NCBI GenBank assembly: GCA_938049225.1
Contig: CALICM010000093.1
Coordinates: 1 to 59,005, forward strand
Length of the DNA: 59,005 bases
Source of the DNA: an uncultured Paracoccaceae bacterium
GTDB lineage: Bacteria; Pseudomonadota; Alphaproteobacteria; Rhodobacterales; Rhodobacteraceae
Direction: 5' to 3'
The position numbers and the translations under genes were made by a program. The notes beneath the pieces are model-generated. The model was not told the DNA's origin and searched no databases. It saw only the letters and a program-made list of their open reading frames with translations. Shown here piece after piece: positions 43,750 through 52,695 of this stretch (position 1 is the stretch's first letter; each line of letters begins with the position of its first letter).

Positions 43750-44157
43750 TTAGGGTTCCTTAGTTGCGGCTGCATCATTAATCGTGTCGCTCGGCGGCGG
43801 CAGGTCAGCGAGCATCTGGCCCAGTAGCATCCAGAAAAAATCCTCGCCCGGGTAGCCCTCGATCCGCCCAACCTCTTGCCCCTCGGAAAGCAAAACGAAT
43901 GTGGGTGTGAAGCGCACCCTGGCAACCAAGCTGCCGTCGCGGGGCTGATCCGAGATGTCGGTCTGGCGCAGGGGTGCGCGTTTCCCCTCGGTGGTTTTCG
44001 GATAGATCGGCCCGATTTCGCGATCCCATCGCGCGCACCATGGACACCCCGCCTCGTCAAACATCACTAGCGTCAGGTCCTGCGCCCGCGCGCCCGACGG
44101 CACATTGACGAATATCAGGGACAACGCCGTCAAAAGGGCCCAGAAGAAACCACGCAC
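43750..44157 (-). CDS. soxS: Periplasmic thioredoxin SoxS
   Basis: A 135-residue exported thioredoxin-like protein with signal MRGFFWALLTALSLIFVNVP and the active site EAGCPWCARWDREIG. In Paracoccus, SoxS keeps SoxYZ active by reducing it and receives electrons through SoxV. The GTG start at 44157 is divergent from soxV with 82 bases between. It is followed two bases later by the HbpS-like gene. Confidence 0.88.
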   Translation of the reverse strand: MRGFFWALLTALSLIFVNVPSGARAQDLTLVMFDEAGCPWCARWDREIGPIYPKTTEGKRAPLRQTDISDQPRDGSLVARVRFTPTFVLLSEGQEVGRIEGYPGEDFFWMLLGQMLADLPPPSDTINDAAATKEP

Positions 44158-44192
44158 TGAAACACCCTCGTTGATTTTCGCCTTCCAATTAT

Positions 44193-44214
44193 TTAATTAG
44201 AATATGATAATTAA
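44193..44214. promoter_or_regulatory. Inverted repeat TTAATTA-N8-TAATTAA in the soxS-soxV promoter region
   Basis: A perfect seven-base inverted repeat with an eight-base spacer in a strongly AT-rich 82-base divergent region. The inner part reads ATTA-N8-TAAT, similar in geometry to the ATTC-N8-GAAT sites of SqrR/BigR-type repressors. SoxR is known to bind the soxS-soxV intergenic region in related bacteria. Likely SoxR operator. Confidence 0.65.
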
Positions 44215-44239
44215 TCAACACAAAGCATAAGGGGGCAAC

Positions 44240-44980
44240 GTGCTGGACATTACACTGGGCGGCGCTGCCTTTGCCGGACTTCTGTCCTTTCTGTCGCCAT
44301 GCATCCTGCCGATGGTGCCGTTTTATCTGGCTTATATGGCCGGAACGAACATGCATCAGATGGCGGCCACCGGTACCGTTCCACAGGCGGTACGCCTGCG
44401 TGCCATCGGTGCATCGGTCCTTTTTGCGGCCGGGGTGATCACCGTGTTCATGGCGCTGGGGGCGACGGCGACGGCCTTTGGCCAGTTGGTCCGCGAGTGG
44501 TTCGATATCCTGCGCTATGTCGCGGCCGCATTGATCATTTTCATGGGGCTGCATTTCCTGGGGATCCTGCGGATTGGGTTCTTATATCGCCAGTTTCGCG
44601 CCGAAAGCACCGGCACGCCCGCCGCCGGGATCTTCAGCGCCTATGTCATGGGCCTGGCCTTTGCCTTTGGCTGGACGCCCTGCGTCGGCCCGGTCCTGGC
44701 GGCGATCTTATTCACCGCCGCAGGGGCCGAGACGGCGGGACGGGGCGTTGAGCTGCTGTTCGTCTATGGTCTTGGGATGACGTTACCGTTCGTTCTGGCC
44801 GCGGCCTTTGTGGGGCCTTTCATGCGCTGGGCCGCCGGGTTTCGCCGCTATCTTGGTGCGGTTGAGAAGGCTATGGGCGGGTTCCTGGTCCTGTTCGGCG
44901 TTCTGATCGGGACCAACACCGTCAACTATATCGCGGAATGGATGCTGCGGGTCGGTCCCGACATCGGCGTCCTCAGATAA
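44240..44980 (+). CDS. soxV: CcdA-type thiol transporter SoxV
   Basis: Inner-membrane protein of 246 residues and six transmembrane segments that carries reducing equivalents from cytoplasmic thioredoxin to periplasmic SoxS/SoxW. The redox cysteines are in SFLSPCILPMVPFY and WTPCVGPVLAAI. The GTG start at 44240 follows AAGGGGGC. First gene of the rightward sox operon, 11 bases before soxW. Confidence 0.92.
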   Translation: MLDITLGGAAFAGLLSFLSPCILPMVPFYLAYMAGTNMHQMAATGTVPQAVRLRAIGASVLFAAGVITVFMALGATATAFGQLVREWFDILRYVAAALIIFMGLHFLGILRIGFLYRQFRAESTGTPAAGIFSAYVMGLAFAFGWTPCVGPVLAAILFTAAGAETAGRGVELLFVYGLGMTLPFVLAAAFVGPFMRWAAGFRRYLGAVEKAMGGFLVLFGVLIGTNTVNYIAEWMLRVGPDIGVLR

Positions 44981-44991
44981 GGAGACCCCTC

Positions 44992-45561
44992 GTGAGACAG
45001 ATATATACTCTCTTGCTTGCTCTTGTTCTGGCACTTCCCGCCGCTGCTGCTGAGCTGGGCGAGGATGGCCTGCACAAGGCCGATTGGATGCGTGAAACCT
45101 TCAAGGACCTGTCCGAGGATCTTGAGGAGGCCAAGGCCGAAGGGCAGCGTTTGGTTGTCATCTTCGAACAGCGCGGCTGCATTTATTGTACCCGCATGCA
45201 CGAGGAGGTGTTCCCCGATCCGCGCATCGACGCCCTGCTGCGCGAAGAGTTCTTCGTGGTGCAAATGAATCTTTTTGGCGATGTCGAGGTCACGGATTTC
45301 GACGGCGACATCCGCACCGAGAAGGCAATGGCGCAAAAATGGGGCGTTCTGTTCACGCCCACCATCCTGTTCATGCCTGAGGACGCGCCCGAGGCGGGTC
45401 TGAGTGCCAGCGAGGCTGCTGTTGTCACCATGCCTGGGGCGTTCGGCAAGCTGACAACGTTGAACATGCTGGCTTGGGTGCTTGAGAAAGGCTATCTGAC
45501 AGACGAAAACTTTCAGCGATACCATGCGCGGCGGCTTGAGGAACTTCAGGCGACGGAATAG
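44992..45561 (+). CDS. soxW: Periplasmic thioredoxin-like SoxW
   Basis: A 189-residue thioredoxin-fold protein with signal MRQIYTLLLALVLALPAAAA and the active site EQRGCIYCTRMHEEVF. The conserved cis-proline loop is LFTPTILFM. The GTG start at 44992 has AAGGAG seven bases upstream. It pairs with SoxV; in Paracoccus its loss is tolerated, while SoxS is important for SoxYZ. Confidence 0.9.
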   Translation: MRQIYTLLLALVLALPAAAAELGEDGLHKADWMRETFKDLSEDLEEAKAEGQRLVVIFEQRGCIYCTRMHEEVFPDPRIDALLREEFFVVQMNLFGDVEVTDFDGDIRTEKAMAQKWGVLFTPTILFMPEDAPEAGLSASEAAVVTMPGAFGKLTTLNMLAWVLEKGYLTDENFQRYHARRLEELQATE

Positions 45562-45572
45562 CCCGTGCACAA

Positions 45573-45598
45573 AACAAATAAGCATACAATAATTTGTT
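45573..45598. promoter_or_regulatory. Inverted repeat AACAAAT-N12-ATTTGTT in the soxW-soxX gap
   Basis: A perfect seven-base inverted repeat in the 132-base gap upstream of soxX. SoxR binding in the soxW-soxX gap has been described for related organisms, so this may be the second SoxR site and mark a second promoter for soxXYZABCDEF. Its spacer differs from the soxS-soxV site, so the exact contacted bases are uncertain. Confidence 0.5.
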
Positions 45599-45693
45599 GT
45601 TGCGTAATGCGCAGGCCGCGACTAGCTTGAGAATTGTCAATCGGCCCCGACAGAGGGCACGGTAACAATAGTAAGTCTCGGGAGGGACGTTCC

Positions 45694-46146
45694 ATGGTTC
45701 GAATTTCAGGTGCTGTTCTTATAGCGCTGCTTGCCGCGGGACCGGCGGGGGCCGAGGTCGTGGCACCCCAACAAGTGATATTCGATGACGGCGCGGTTCC
45801 AAGCTCGTTGACCGGGGTTCCCGGCAACGCCGAGGTCGGGCGCACCATCGCGGTTGATCGCAAGCTGGGCAACTGCCTGGCCTGCCACGAGAACACGGAC
45901 CTGGCCGCAGAGCCATTTCACGGCGAGGTTGCCCCACCGCTGGACGGTGTGGCCGACCGTTGGTCCGAAGCGGAGCTGCGGGGAATTCTGATCAATTCGA
46001 AGATGATGTTCGAGGGCACGATTATGCCAGCCTTCTACCGCGACACGGGCTATTCGCGAATTTTGCCGGATTTTGAGGGCATGACGATACTCGATGCCCA
46101 GCAGGTCGAGGATGTCTTGGCGTATCTGCTGACGCTCACCGAGTGA
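45694..46146 (+). CDS. soxX: Cytochrome c SoxX
   Basis: Monoheme subunit of SoxAX, which couples thiosulfate to the SoxY cysteine and takes up the electrons. The 150-residue precursor has a signal peptide ending near AGPAGAE and the heme motif CLACH (in KLGNCLACHEN); a distal methionine ligand is likely in GTIMPAFYR. GGGAGGGAC precedes the ATG at 45694. Confidence 0.95.
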   Translation: MVRISGAVLIALLAAGPAGAEVVAPQQVIFDDGAVPSSLTGVPGNAEVGRTIAVDRKLGNCLACHENTDLAAEPFHGEVAPPLDGVADRWSEAELRGILINSKMMFEGTIMPAFYRDTGYSRILPDFEGMTILDAQQVEDVLAYLLTLTE

Positions 46147-46180
46147 CATGAAACAGGCGCAACTGCGCGGAGGATTTGGA

Positions 46181-46603
46181 ATGACAATCACACGACGCAA
46201 AACACTGTTGCTAGGGGCGGGTGCGGCGCTTGCCTTGTCGGTCCCGTTCGGAGTGGCGCAGGCCGCAACGGTCGACGAGGCGATCGCCACCTTTACCGGC
46301 GGTGCCGAAGCCACAGAAGGCGGGATTAGCATCTCGGCGCCCGAAATCGCGGAGAACGGCAATACCGTCCCGATTTCGGTCACGGCCGAGGGGGCGGCCT
46401 CGGTCATGATCCTGGCCACCGGTAACCCCAATGCGGAAGTGGCGACATTCAACTTTGGTCCATTGGCAGGCTCGCGCACGGCCTCGACCCGGATCCGGCT
46501 GGCCCAAACGCAGGAGGTCGTGGCGGTCGCCAAGATGGAAGACGGCAGCTTCCGCCGTGCCAACGCAACAGTGAAAGTCACCATCGGCGGCTGCGGCGGC
46601 TGA
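46181..46603 (+). CDS. soxY: Sulfur carrier SoxY
   Basis: Carries sulfur intermediates on its C-terminal swinging arm. The 140-residue precursor has a Tat signal (ITRRKTLLLGAGAALALS) and ends in VTIGGCGG, the GGCGG motif with the sulfur-binding cysteine. GCGGAGGAT supports the ATG at 46181 rather than 46148. Secretion as a complex with SoxZ is expected. Confidence 0.97.
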   Translation: MTITRRKTLLLGAGAALALSVPFGVAQAATVDEAIATFTGGAEATEGGISISAPEIAENGNTVPISVTAEGAASVMILATGNPNAEVATFNFGPLAGSRTASTRIRLAQTQEVVAVAKMEDGSFRRANATVKVTIGGCGG

Positions 46604-46621
46604 GTTTAGGAGGATATCCAG

Positions 46622-46948
46622 ATGGAAGGTGTAAAACCCCGGGTCAAAGTGCCCAAGAAAGCCGCCGTCGGTGACGTGATCACGATCAAGACGCTGATCA
46701 GCCACCCGATGGAATCGGGTCAGCGCAAGGATAAAGAGGGCAACACGATCCCGCGCCAGATCATCAACAGCTTCACCGCCACGTTCAACGGGCAAGAAGT
46801 GATCTCGGTCATCATCGACCCGTCAGTGTCTTCCAACCCCTATTTCGAGTTCGAGGCGACGATCCCCGAAGCCGGAGAGTTTCGGTTTGAATGGGTCGAC
46901 GACGACGGCTCGGTCTACGAGGAAACCAAGTCGATCGCCATCGGTTGA
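46622..46948 (+). CDS. soxZ: SoxZ, partner of the sulfur carrier
   Basis: A 108-residue immunoglobulin-like protein without a signal peptide, exported with SoxY by the Tat system. Family segments are GDVITIKTLISHPMESGQRKD and SNPYFEFEATIPEAGEFRF. AGGAGGATATCC precedes the ATG. The gene lies 18 bases after soxY. Confidence 0.97.
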   Translation: MEGVKPRVKVPKKAAVGDVITIKTLISHPMESGQRKDKEGNTIPRQIINSFTATFNGQEVISVIIDPSVSSNPYFEFEATIPEAGEFRFEWVDDDGSVYEETKSIAIG

Positions 46949-46973
46949 CCACAACTCATAGGGAGGAGGGCGA

Positions 46974-47810
46974 ATGAAAATCAGAACGATAACAACAGCC
47001 TTGGCCGCCGCGGTTCTGGCGTCGGTCGCCCCAGCGGACGAAGATGCGGATTTGGTGGTCGAAGGCGAAACACTGATCACCCGCGCCCCGGCCCCCGCAC
47101 ATGTCGAAAACCTGACCGAGGTTCTGTCAGGCTGGTTGTTCCGGTCCGACGAGACGCAAGCGCTTCAGACGGATGATTTCGATAATCCCGGTATGATCTT
47201 CGTCGATCAGGCGTTGGACACCTGGGATGAGGTCGATGGCGCCGCCGGAAAAGCCTGCGCGTCCTGCCACGAAGATCCATCATCCTTGGCCGGTGTGCGA
47301 ACCACGATGCCCAAGGTCAACGAGGATGGCGAGCTTTGGGCGATGGAGGATTACGTCAACGATTGCCGCACGACCCGGATGGAGGCCGAGCCGTGGAAGT
47401 GGGAAAGCCAGGACATGCTGAACATGACCGCGCTGGTCTCGCTGCAGTCGCGCGGCATGCCGATGAATGTGGCCATCGACGGCCCCGCCCAAAGCTATTG
47501 GGAGCAGGGCAAAGAGATGTACTACACCCGTTACGGGCAGTTGGATATGGCCTGCGCGAATTGCCACGAGGACAACTACGGCAACATGATCCGTGCCGAT
47601 CACCTCAGCCAGGGCCAGATTAACGGCTTTCCGGTTTATCGGTTGAAATGGGCGGGTCTGGGCTCGATCCATCGGCGGTTCAAGGGCTGCATGGAGAATA
47701 TCCGCGCCGAACCGTTCAAGCGGGGATCTGACGAGTTCACTGCATTGGAGCTGTACCTGGCCTCGCGCGGGGAAGGGCTGTCGGTCGAAGGGCCATCGGT
47801 GCGTAACTGA
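46974..47810 (+). CDS. soxA: Diheme cytochrome c SoxA
   Basis: Catalytic subunit of SoxAX. The 278-residue precursor has two heme sites, CASCH (in GKACASCHED) and CANCH (in DMACANCHED), so it is the diheme form. The active-site cysteine that becomes a persulfide is in RRFKGCMENIRAEPF. The signal peptide ends near SVAPAD. GGGAGGAGG precedes the ATG. Confidence 0.96.
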   Translation: MKIRTITTALAAAVLASVAPADEDADLVVEGETLITRAPAPAHVENLTEVLSGWLFRSDETQALQTDDFDNPGMIFVDQALDTWDEVDGAAGKACASCHEDPSSLAGVRTTMPKVNEDGELWAMEDYVNDCRTTRMEAEPWKWESQDMLNMTALVSLQSRGMPMNVAIDGPAQSYWEQGKEMYYTRYGQLDMACANCHEDNYGNMIRADHLSQGQINGFPVYRLKWAGLGSIHRRFKGCMENIRAEPFKRGSDEFTALELYLASRGEGLSVEGPSVRN

Positions 47811-47926
47811 CCCGGCCGCGACGGTCGGGCGAAATCTGAAATTGAACCTGTGCGGAGTGCCGATCCGCGCGGCCTGGGGCGTATGTCCTGGGCACGGGAA
47901 AGGTCTGTTTGATGAAGGGACCCGGA

Positions 47927-49618
47927 ATGATCTCAAGGCGCGACTTTCTGCAAGTGGCAATGGCCGCCTCGGCGATTACGGGCGTGTCCGGCATTGGCAA
48001 TTGGTCCCGACTGGCGGCGCAACAGGTACTCAGCCAAGAGGATTTGCTGCGGTTCGAGACCACCGGCAATGTGACCCTTGTCCATGTCACCGACATTCAC
48101 GCGCAGCTGACCCCGATCTGGTTTCGCGAGCCGACGGTGAATATCGGTGTTGGTTCGAATGCGGGCCTGCCGCCGCATGTGACGGGGGCGGATTTTCTGA
48201 AGATGTTCAATGTCGCGCCGGGTACCGCCAGCGCTTATGCCCTGACCGATCAGGATTTTGCAGCGCTTGCAGGCACCTATGGCAAGATGGGCGGCCTGGA
48301 TCGTGTGTCGACCGTGATCAATGCGATCCGCGCCGACCGGCCCGACGCGATTCTGCTGGACGGTGGGGACACCTGGCAGGGCAGCATGACCGCGCTGAGG
48401 ACCAACGGGCAGGACATGGTCAATGTCCTGAACGCGCTCAAACCGGATGCGATGACCTCGCATTGGGAATTCACCCTGGGCCTGGACCGCGTGAACGAGA
48501 TCGTCGAGGGGCTGCCGTTTCCGTTTCTGGGCGCCAACATCTTTGACGCCGAATGGGACGAGCCGGCCTACGAGCCCTATACGATGATTGACCGTGGCGG
48601 GGTGCAGGTGGCGGTGATTGGCCAGGCCTTTCCTTATTTGCCCATCGCCAATCCCAAATGGATGTTCCCAAATCTGTCTTTCGGGATCCGTGAGGAACGC
48701 ATGGCCGAGGTCGTGGCCGAGGTGCGCGATGCGGGGGCAGAGTTGGTTGTGTTGCTAAGCCACAATGGTTTCGATGTGGATCGCAAGCTGGCCGCGAATG
48801 TCCCGGGCATCGATGTGATCCTGACCGGTCACACCCATGATGCTCTGCCCGAGCCGGTTCAGGTCGGTTCCACCCTGCTGATCGCCTCGGGCTCGCACGG
48901 GAAGTTCGTCACCCGGTTGGATTTGGACGTGCAGGCTGGGGCGGTAAAGGGTTTCCAGCACAAGCTGATCCCGATTTTTTCGGACGTCATCGCGCCGGAC
49001 CCGACGGTTGCACAGCTGATCACCGATCAGCGGGCGCCGTATCAAGCGGAACTCACCGAGGTTCTTGGCCAGTCAGACGGCACGCTCTACCGCCGTGGCA
49101 ATTTCAACGGCACCTGGGACGACCTGCTGTGCAACGCCCTGATCGAAGAGCGTGAGGCCGACATCGCCCTGTCGCCCGGCTTTCGCTGGGGGCCCAGCCT
49201 GATCCCTGGCGCGGATATCACACGTGAGGATCTATTCGGCGCCACCGCCATGTCCTACCCGAATGCCTATCGCACCGAGATGACGGGCGAAATGCTACAC
49301 ACGATCCTCGAAGACGTGGCCGACAACCTGTTCAACCCGGACCCCTATTACCAACAAGGTGGCGATATGGTTCGGGTCGGTGGCATGGGCTACCGCATTG
49401 ATGTGACCAAGCCGCAGGGGTCGCGGATTACCGAGATGACGCTGCTGAAGACGGGCGAGGCGATCGATCCGGCCCGCAGCTATGTCGTGGCTGGTTGGGC
49501 GTCTGTGAACGAGGGGACCGAGGGTCCGCCGATTTGGGATGTGGCCGAGGCGTATATTCGCCGCAAGGGCACCGTCAGCATTGATCCGAACGCGACTGTC
49601 AAAGTCGCCGGTATTTGA
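47927..49618 (+). CDS. soxB: Sulfate thiol esterase SoxB
   Basis: Dimanganese hydrolase that releases sulfate from SoxY. The 563-residue precursor starts with a Tat signal (MISRRDFLQVA). Metal and catalytic motifs: HVTDIHAQLTPIWF, LLDGGDTWQGSM, LLSHNGFDVDRKLA and LTGHTHDALPEPV, followed by the 5'-nucleotidase-like C-terminal domain. The ATG at 47927 is chosen because it gives the standard start of the Tat signal; ATG 47912 would add five residues. The 116-base gap after soxA contains no other gene. Confidence 0.96.
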   Translation: MISRRDFLQVAMAASAITGVSGIGNWSRLAAQQVLSQEDLLRFETTGNVTLVHVTDIHAQLTPIWFREPTVNIGVGSNAGLPPHVTGADFLKMFNVAPGTASAYALTDQDFAALAGTYGKMGGLDRVSTVINAIRADRPDAILLDGGDTWQGSMTALRTNGQDMVNVLNALKPDAMTSHWEFTLGLDRVNEIVEGLPFPFLGANIFDAEWDEPAYEPYTMIDRGGVQVAVIGQAFPYLPIANPKWMFPNLSFGIREERMAEVVAEVRDAGAELVVLLSHNGFDVDRKLAANVPGIDVILTGHTHDALPEPVQVGSTLLIASGSHGKFVTRLDLDVQAGAVKGFQHKLIPIFSDVIAPDPTVAQLITDQRAPYQAELTEVLGQSDGTLYRRGNFNGTWDDLLCNALIEEREADIALSPGFRWGPSLIPGADITREDLFGATAMSYPNAYRTEMTGEMLHTILEDVADNLFNPDPYYQQGGDMVRVGGMGYRIDVTKPQGSRITEMTLLKTGEAIDPARSYVVAGWASVNEGTEGPPIWDVAEAYIRRKGTVSIDPNATVKVAGI

Positions 49619-49647
49619 ACGATAGGTCAGAGGAAAGGCCAAACGAA

Positions 49648-50904
49648 ATGACGAAGCACCGGACAACCCGTCGAGGGTTCCTGAAAACCACCATTGCAAC
49701 AGGCGGCGCCCTGGCCGCAGCGGGCACCGCGCGCGCTGCGGGCGATCCAGCGATCACCGAGGTGCAGCCCTGGGCGCAATATCTGGGCGATGGTGTGGAT
49801 GCGCGGCCCTATGGCACGCCGTCCGAATACGAAGCCCATGTCGTGCGCCGCAACGTGCCCTGGCTGACGGCCGATCCGGTCAGTTCGGTCAACTTCACGC
49901 CGCTGCACGAGTTGGACGGGATCATCACCCCCAATGGGTTGTGTTTCGAACGGCATCACGCGGGCATCGCCGAGTTGGATCCGGCTGCCTATCGCCTGAT
50001 GATCAACGGGCTCGTTGACCGGGAGTTGGTGTTCACCTTGGACGACTTGATGCGTTTCCCGCGCGAGAACCATGTCTATTTTCTTGAGTGTGCGGCCAAC
50101 ACCGGCATGGAATGGCGTGGGGCGCAGCTGAACGGCTGTCAGTTCACCCACGGCATGATCCACAATGTCATGTACACCGGCATCAAGCTGGGCCACATTC
50201 TGGCAGAGGCTGGGGTCAAGACCGAGGGGAAATGGCTGTTGGCCGAGGGCGCCGATGCCTCGGCCATGACCCGCTCGATCCCTATGGAAAAGGCGCTGGA
50301 CGACTGCCTGGTGGCCTTCAAAATGAACGGCGAGGCGCTGCGGCCCGAACAGGGCTATCCCGTCCGGCTGGTCGTGCCAGGCTGGGAAGGCAACATGTGG
50401 GTCAAATGGCTGCGCCGCCTAGAGATCGGCGATCAGCCGTGGCATCACCGCGAGGAGACCTCGAAATACACCGACCTTTTGGCCGACGGCAAAGCGCGCC
50501 GCTTCACGTGGGAAATGGACGCGAAATCGGTCATCACCAACCCCAGCCCCCAGGCGCCGATTGGTCATGGTCCGGGGCCGACCGTGCTGACCGGTGTGGC
50601 CTGGTCGGGTCGGGGGACCATCCCGCGCGTGGACGTCAGCCTGGATGGTGGTGCGAATTGGCAGGCGGCGCGGATGGATGGGCCCAGTCTGCCGAAGTCG
50701 ATGCACCGGTTCTATTACGAGTTCGACTGGGACGGCAGCCCGCTGCTGCTGCAAAGCCGCGCGCATGACAGCACCGGTTATGTCCAGCCCACCAAAGACG
50801 CGCTGCGTGCGGTGCGTGGCGAGAACTCGATCTACCACAACAACGGCATCCAGACCTGGGCCATCAATGAAGAGGGGGTCGCCGAGAATGTCGAAGTTTC
50901 CTAA
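49648..50904 (+). CDS. soxC: Sulfane dehydrogenase molybdenum subunit SoxC
   Basis: Molybdopterin subunit of Sox(CD)2, which oxidises the sulfane sulfur on SoxY so thiosulfate is fully oxidised without sulfur globules. The 418-residue precursor has a Tat signal (TTRRGFLKTTIATGG). The molybdenum-ligating cysteine is in YFLECAANTGMEW, and VPGWEGNMWVKWL belongs to the sulfite oxidase fold. A TTG at 49615 is ignored; AGAGGAAAGG supports ATG 49648. It overlaps soxD by 17 bases. Confidence 0.96.
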   Translation: MTKHRTTRRGFLKTTIATGGALAAAGTARAAGDPAITEVQPWAQYLGDGVDARPYGTPSEYEAHVVRRNVPWLTADPVSSVNFTPLHELDGIITPNGLCFERHHAGIAELDPAAYRLMINGLVDRELVFTLDDLMRFPRENHVYFLECAANTGMEWRGAQLNGCQFTHGMIHNVMYTGIKLGHILAEAGVKTEGKWLLAEGADASAMTRSIPMEKALDDCLVAFKMNGEALRPEQGYPVRLVVPGWEGNMWVKWLRRLEIGDQPWHHREETSKYTDLLADGKARRFTWEMDAKSVITNPSPQAPIGHGPGPTVLTGVAWSGRGTIPRVDVSLDGGANWQAARMDGPSLPKSMHRFYYEFDWDGSPLLLQSRAHDSTGYVQPTKDALRAVRGENSIYHNNGIQTWAINEEGVAENVEVS

Positions 50905-51895
50905 GGTCTTGTTTGTCCTGACTGCTACCGTCCTGGGCTCCGCCGCGGCCGCAGACACCCTCGGCTTGGGCCGCGAAGCCACCCCTGACGAAGTTGCCGC
51001 CTGGGACATCGACATCCGCCCCGACGGCGCGGGCCTGCCCGTGGGCTCCGGTTCGGTCCTGGATGGCGAGGAGGTTTTTGCTGAGCAATGCGCCGCCTGC
51101 CACGGCGATTTTGGCGAGGGCGTGGACCGCTGGCCGGTGCTGGCGGGCGGTCAGGGCACGCTGGAAAGCGAGGACCCGGTCAAGACCATCGGCTCGTACT
51201 GGCCCTATCTTTCAACTGCCTGGGACTACATCCACCGCGCGATGCCTTTTGGAGAGGCGCAGTCGCTGAGCCCGGACGAGGTCTATGCGATCACTGCCTA
51301 TCTGCTGTATATGAACGATGTGGTCGACGACGACGAGTTTGTGCTGTCGAACGAAAATTTCGCCGACACCCGCCTGCCCAATGAAGATGGGTTCTTCATG
51401 GACGACCGTGATGCCAGCCCGATCATGGCATCAGCAGATGCGTGCATGACTGACTGCAAAGACAGTGTCGAGATCACAATGCGTGCTCGGGTCTTGGATG
51501 TCACGCCGGATCAGGATGGCGCCGAAGAAATGACCGAAGCCGCTGTGACCGAAGAGTCTGCCGAGCCGGTCGTCGATCCCGCACTGATCGCCGCGGGCGA
51601 GCAGGTGTTCAAGCAATGCAAGGCCTGTCATCAGGTCGGCGAGGGGGCCAAGAACCGCGTTGGCCCGATTCTGAACGGGATCGTCGGCGGGGCCGCTGGG
51701 GCGGTCGAAGGGTTCCGCTATTCCAAAGCCATGGCCGAGGCGGGCGAGGGTGGATTGGTCTGGGATCACGAGGCGCTGGCCGGATATCTGGCGGATCCGC
51801 GCGGTTATCTGCCGAAGAACAAGATGACCTTCCGTGGTCTAAAAAAGGCCGAGGATATCGATGCCGTGATTGCCTATCTGGCGAGCTTCGAATGA
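50888..51895 (+). CDS. soxD: Diheme cytochrome c SoxD
   Basis: Electron-accepting subunit of Sox(CD)2. The 335-residue precursor has a signal peptide (VLFVLTATVLGSAAAADT), a first cytochrome domain with CAACH and a second with CKACH. The second domain is of cytochrome c2 type, ending MTFRGLKKAEDIDAVIAYLASFE. The acidic linker (EEMTEAAVTEESAEP) is shorter than in Paracoccus, giving a smaller protein. The start overlaps the soxC end. Confidence 0.94.
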   Translation: MSKFPKVLFVLTATVLGSAAAADTLGLGREATPDEVAAWDIDIRPDGAGLPVGSGSVLDGEEVFAEQCAACHGDFGEGVDRWPVLAGGQGTLESEDPVKTIGSYWPYLSTAWDYIHRAMPFGEAQSLSPDEVYAITAYLLYMNDVVDDDEFVLSNENFADTRLPNEDGFFMDDRDASPIMASADACMTDCKDSVEITMRARVLDVTPDQDGAEEMTEAAVTEESAEPVVDPALIAAGEQVFKQCKACHQVGEGAKNRVGPILNGIVGGAAGAVEGFRYSKAMAEAGEGGLVWDHEALAGYLADPRGYLPKNKMTFRGLKKAEDIDAVIAYLASFE

Positions 51896-51949
51896 CACTG
51901 TCGCGTCTACCAAAGGCTGCTCTTATGGGCGCTGGGGGGCTGGCATAGC

Positions 51950-52666
51950 ATGGGTAGCCGGATGCGGATATCGGCTTTGGCTGCCGGGCTGCTCGTTTTG
52001 TTGCCCGGACCGCTGGCCGCGCAGACGCTGCAAGGTGATACCGAAAGGGGTGAGGCGCTTTTCAGCCAGTGCAAGGGCTGCCATCAGGTGGGCCCCGAGG
52101 CCGAAAGCCGGATTGGTCCGCATCTGAACGGCATCTTTGGCCGCCAGGCGGGGGCGATCTCGGAGTTCAGATACTCGAAGTCGATGCAACGCGCGGGGGC
52201 GGATGGGCTGACCTGGGACCACGACACGCTGGGCGCCTATTTGGCTAATCCCAGGTCGCTGGTCTCAGGCACCCGCATGAGCTTTCGTGGCCTTAAGGAT
52301 CCGCAGGATCTGGCGGATGTGATGGCCTTTCTGCGCAGCTATTCCGACAACCCGCGCGACATCCCCGAAAGCGCGCCCACATTGCGCGCCGACGATCCGG
52401 ACCTGACGCCCGAGGTCTTGGCTATGCAGGGGGACGCCGAGTTCGGTGAATACCTTTCCGCCGAATGCACGACCTGCCATCAGGCGGACGGCTCGGCCGA
52501 GGGCATCCCCTCGATCACCAATTGGCCGTCCGAAGACTTTGTTATGGCCATGCATGCCTACAAACAATCGCTACGCCCGCATCCGGTGATGCAGATGATC
52601 GCAGGCCGCCTGTCGGATGAAGAGATCGCGGCACTCGCCGCCTATTTCGAGGACCTCGCACCCTGA
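51950..52666 (+). CDS. soxE: Diheme cytochrome c SoxE
   Basis: A 238-residue diheme c-type cytochrome. The first domain (CKGCH, then MSFRGLKDPQDLADVMAFL) is a cytochrome c2-like copy of the SoxD second domain; the second (CTTCH) is short and resembles the FccA/SoxE fold. Signal peptide MGSRMRISALAAGLLVLLPG. GGGGGG lies ten bases before the ATG at 51950; ATG 51962 is possible. As partner of SoxF it would accept electrons from the flavin. Confidence 0.88.
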   Translation: MGSRMRISALAAGLLVLLPGPLAAQTLQGDTERGEALFSQCKGCHQVGPEAESRIGPHLNGIFGRQAGAISEFRYSKSMQRAGADGLTWDHDTLGAYLANPRSLVSGTRMSFRGLKDPQDLADVMAFLRSYSDNPRDIPESAPTLRADDPDLTPEVLAMQGDAEFGEYLSAECTTCHQADGSAEGIPSITNWPSEDFVMAMHAYKQSLRPHPVMQMIAGRLSDEEIAALAAYFEDLAP

Positions 52667-52695
52667 AGAGGTGCATTTTTACTAGGGAGACGACT

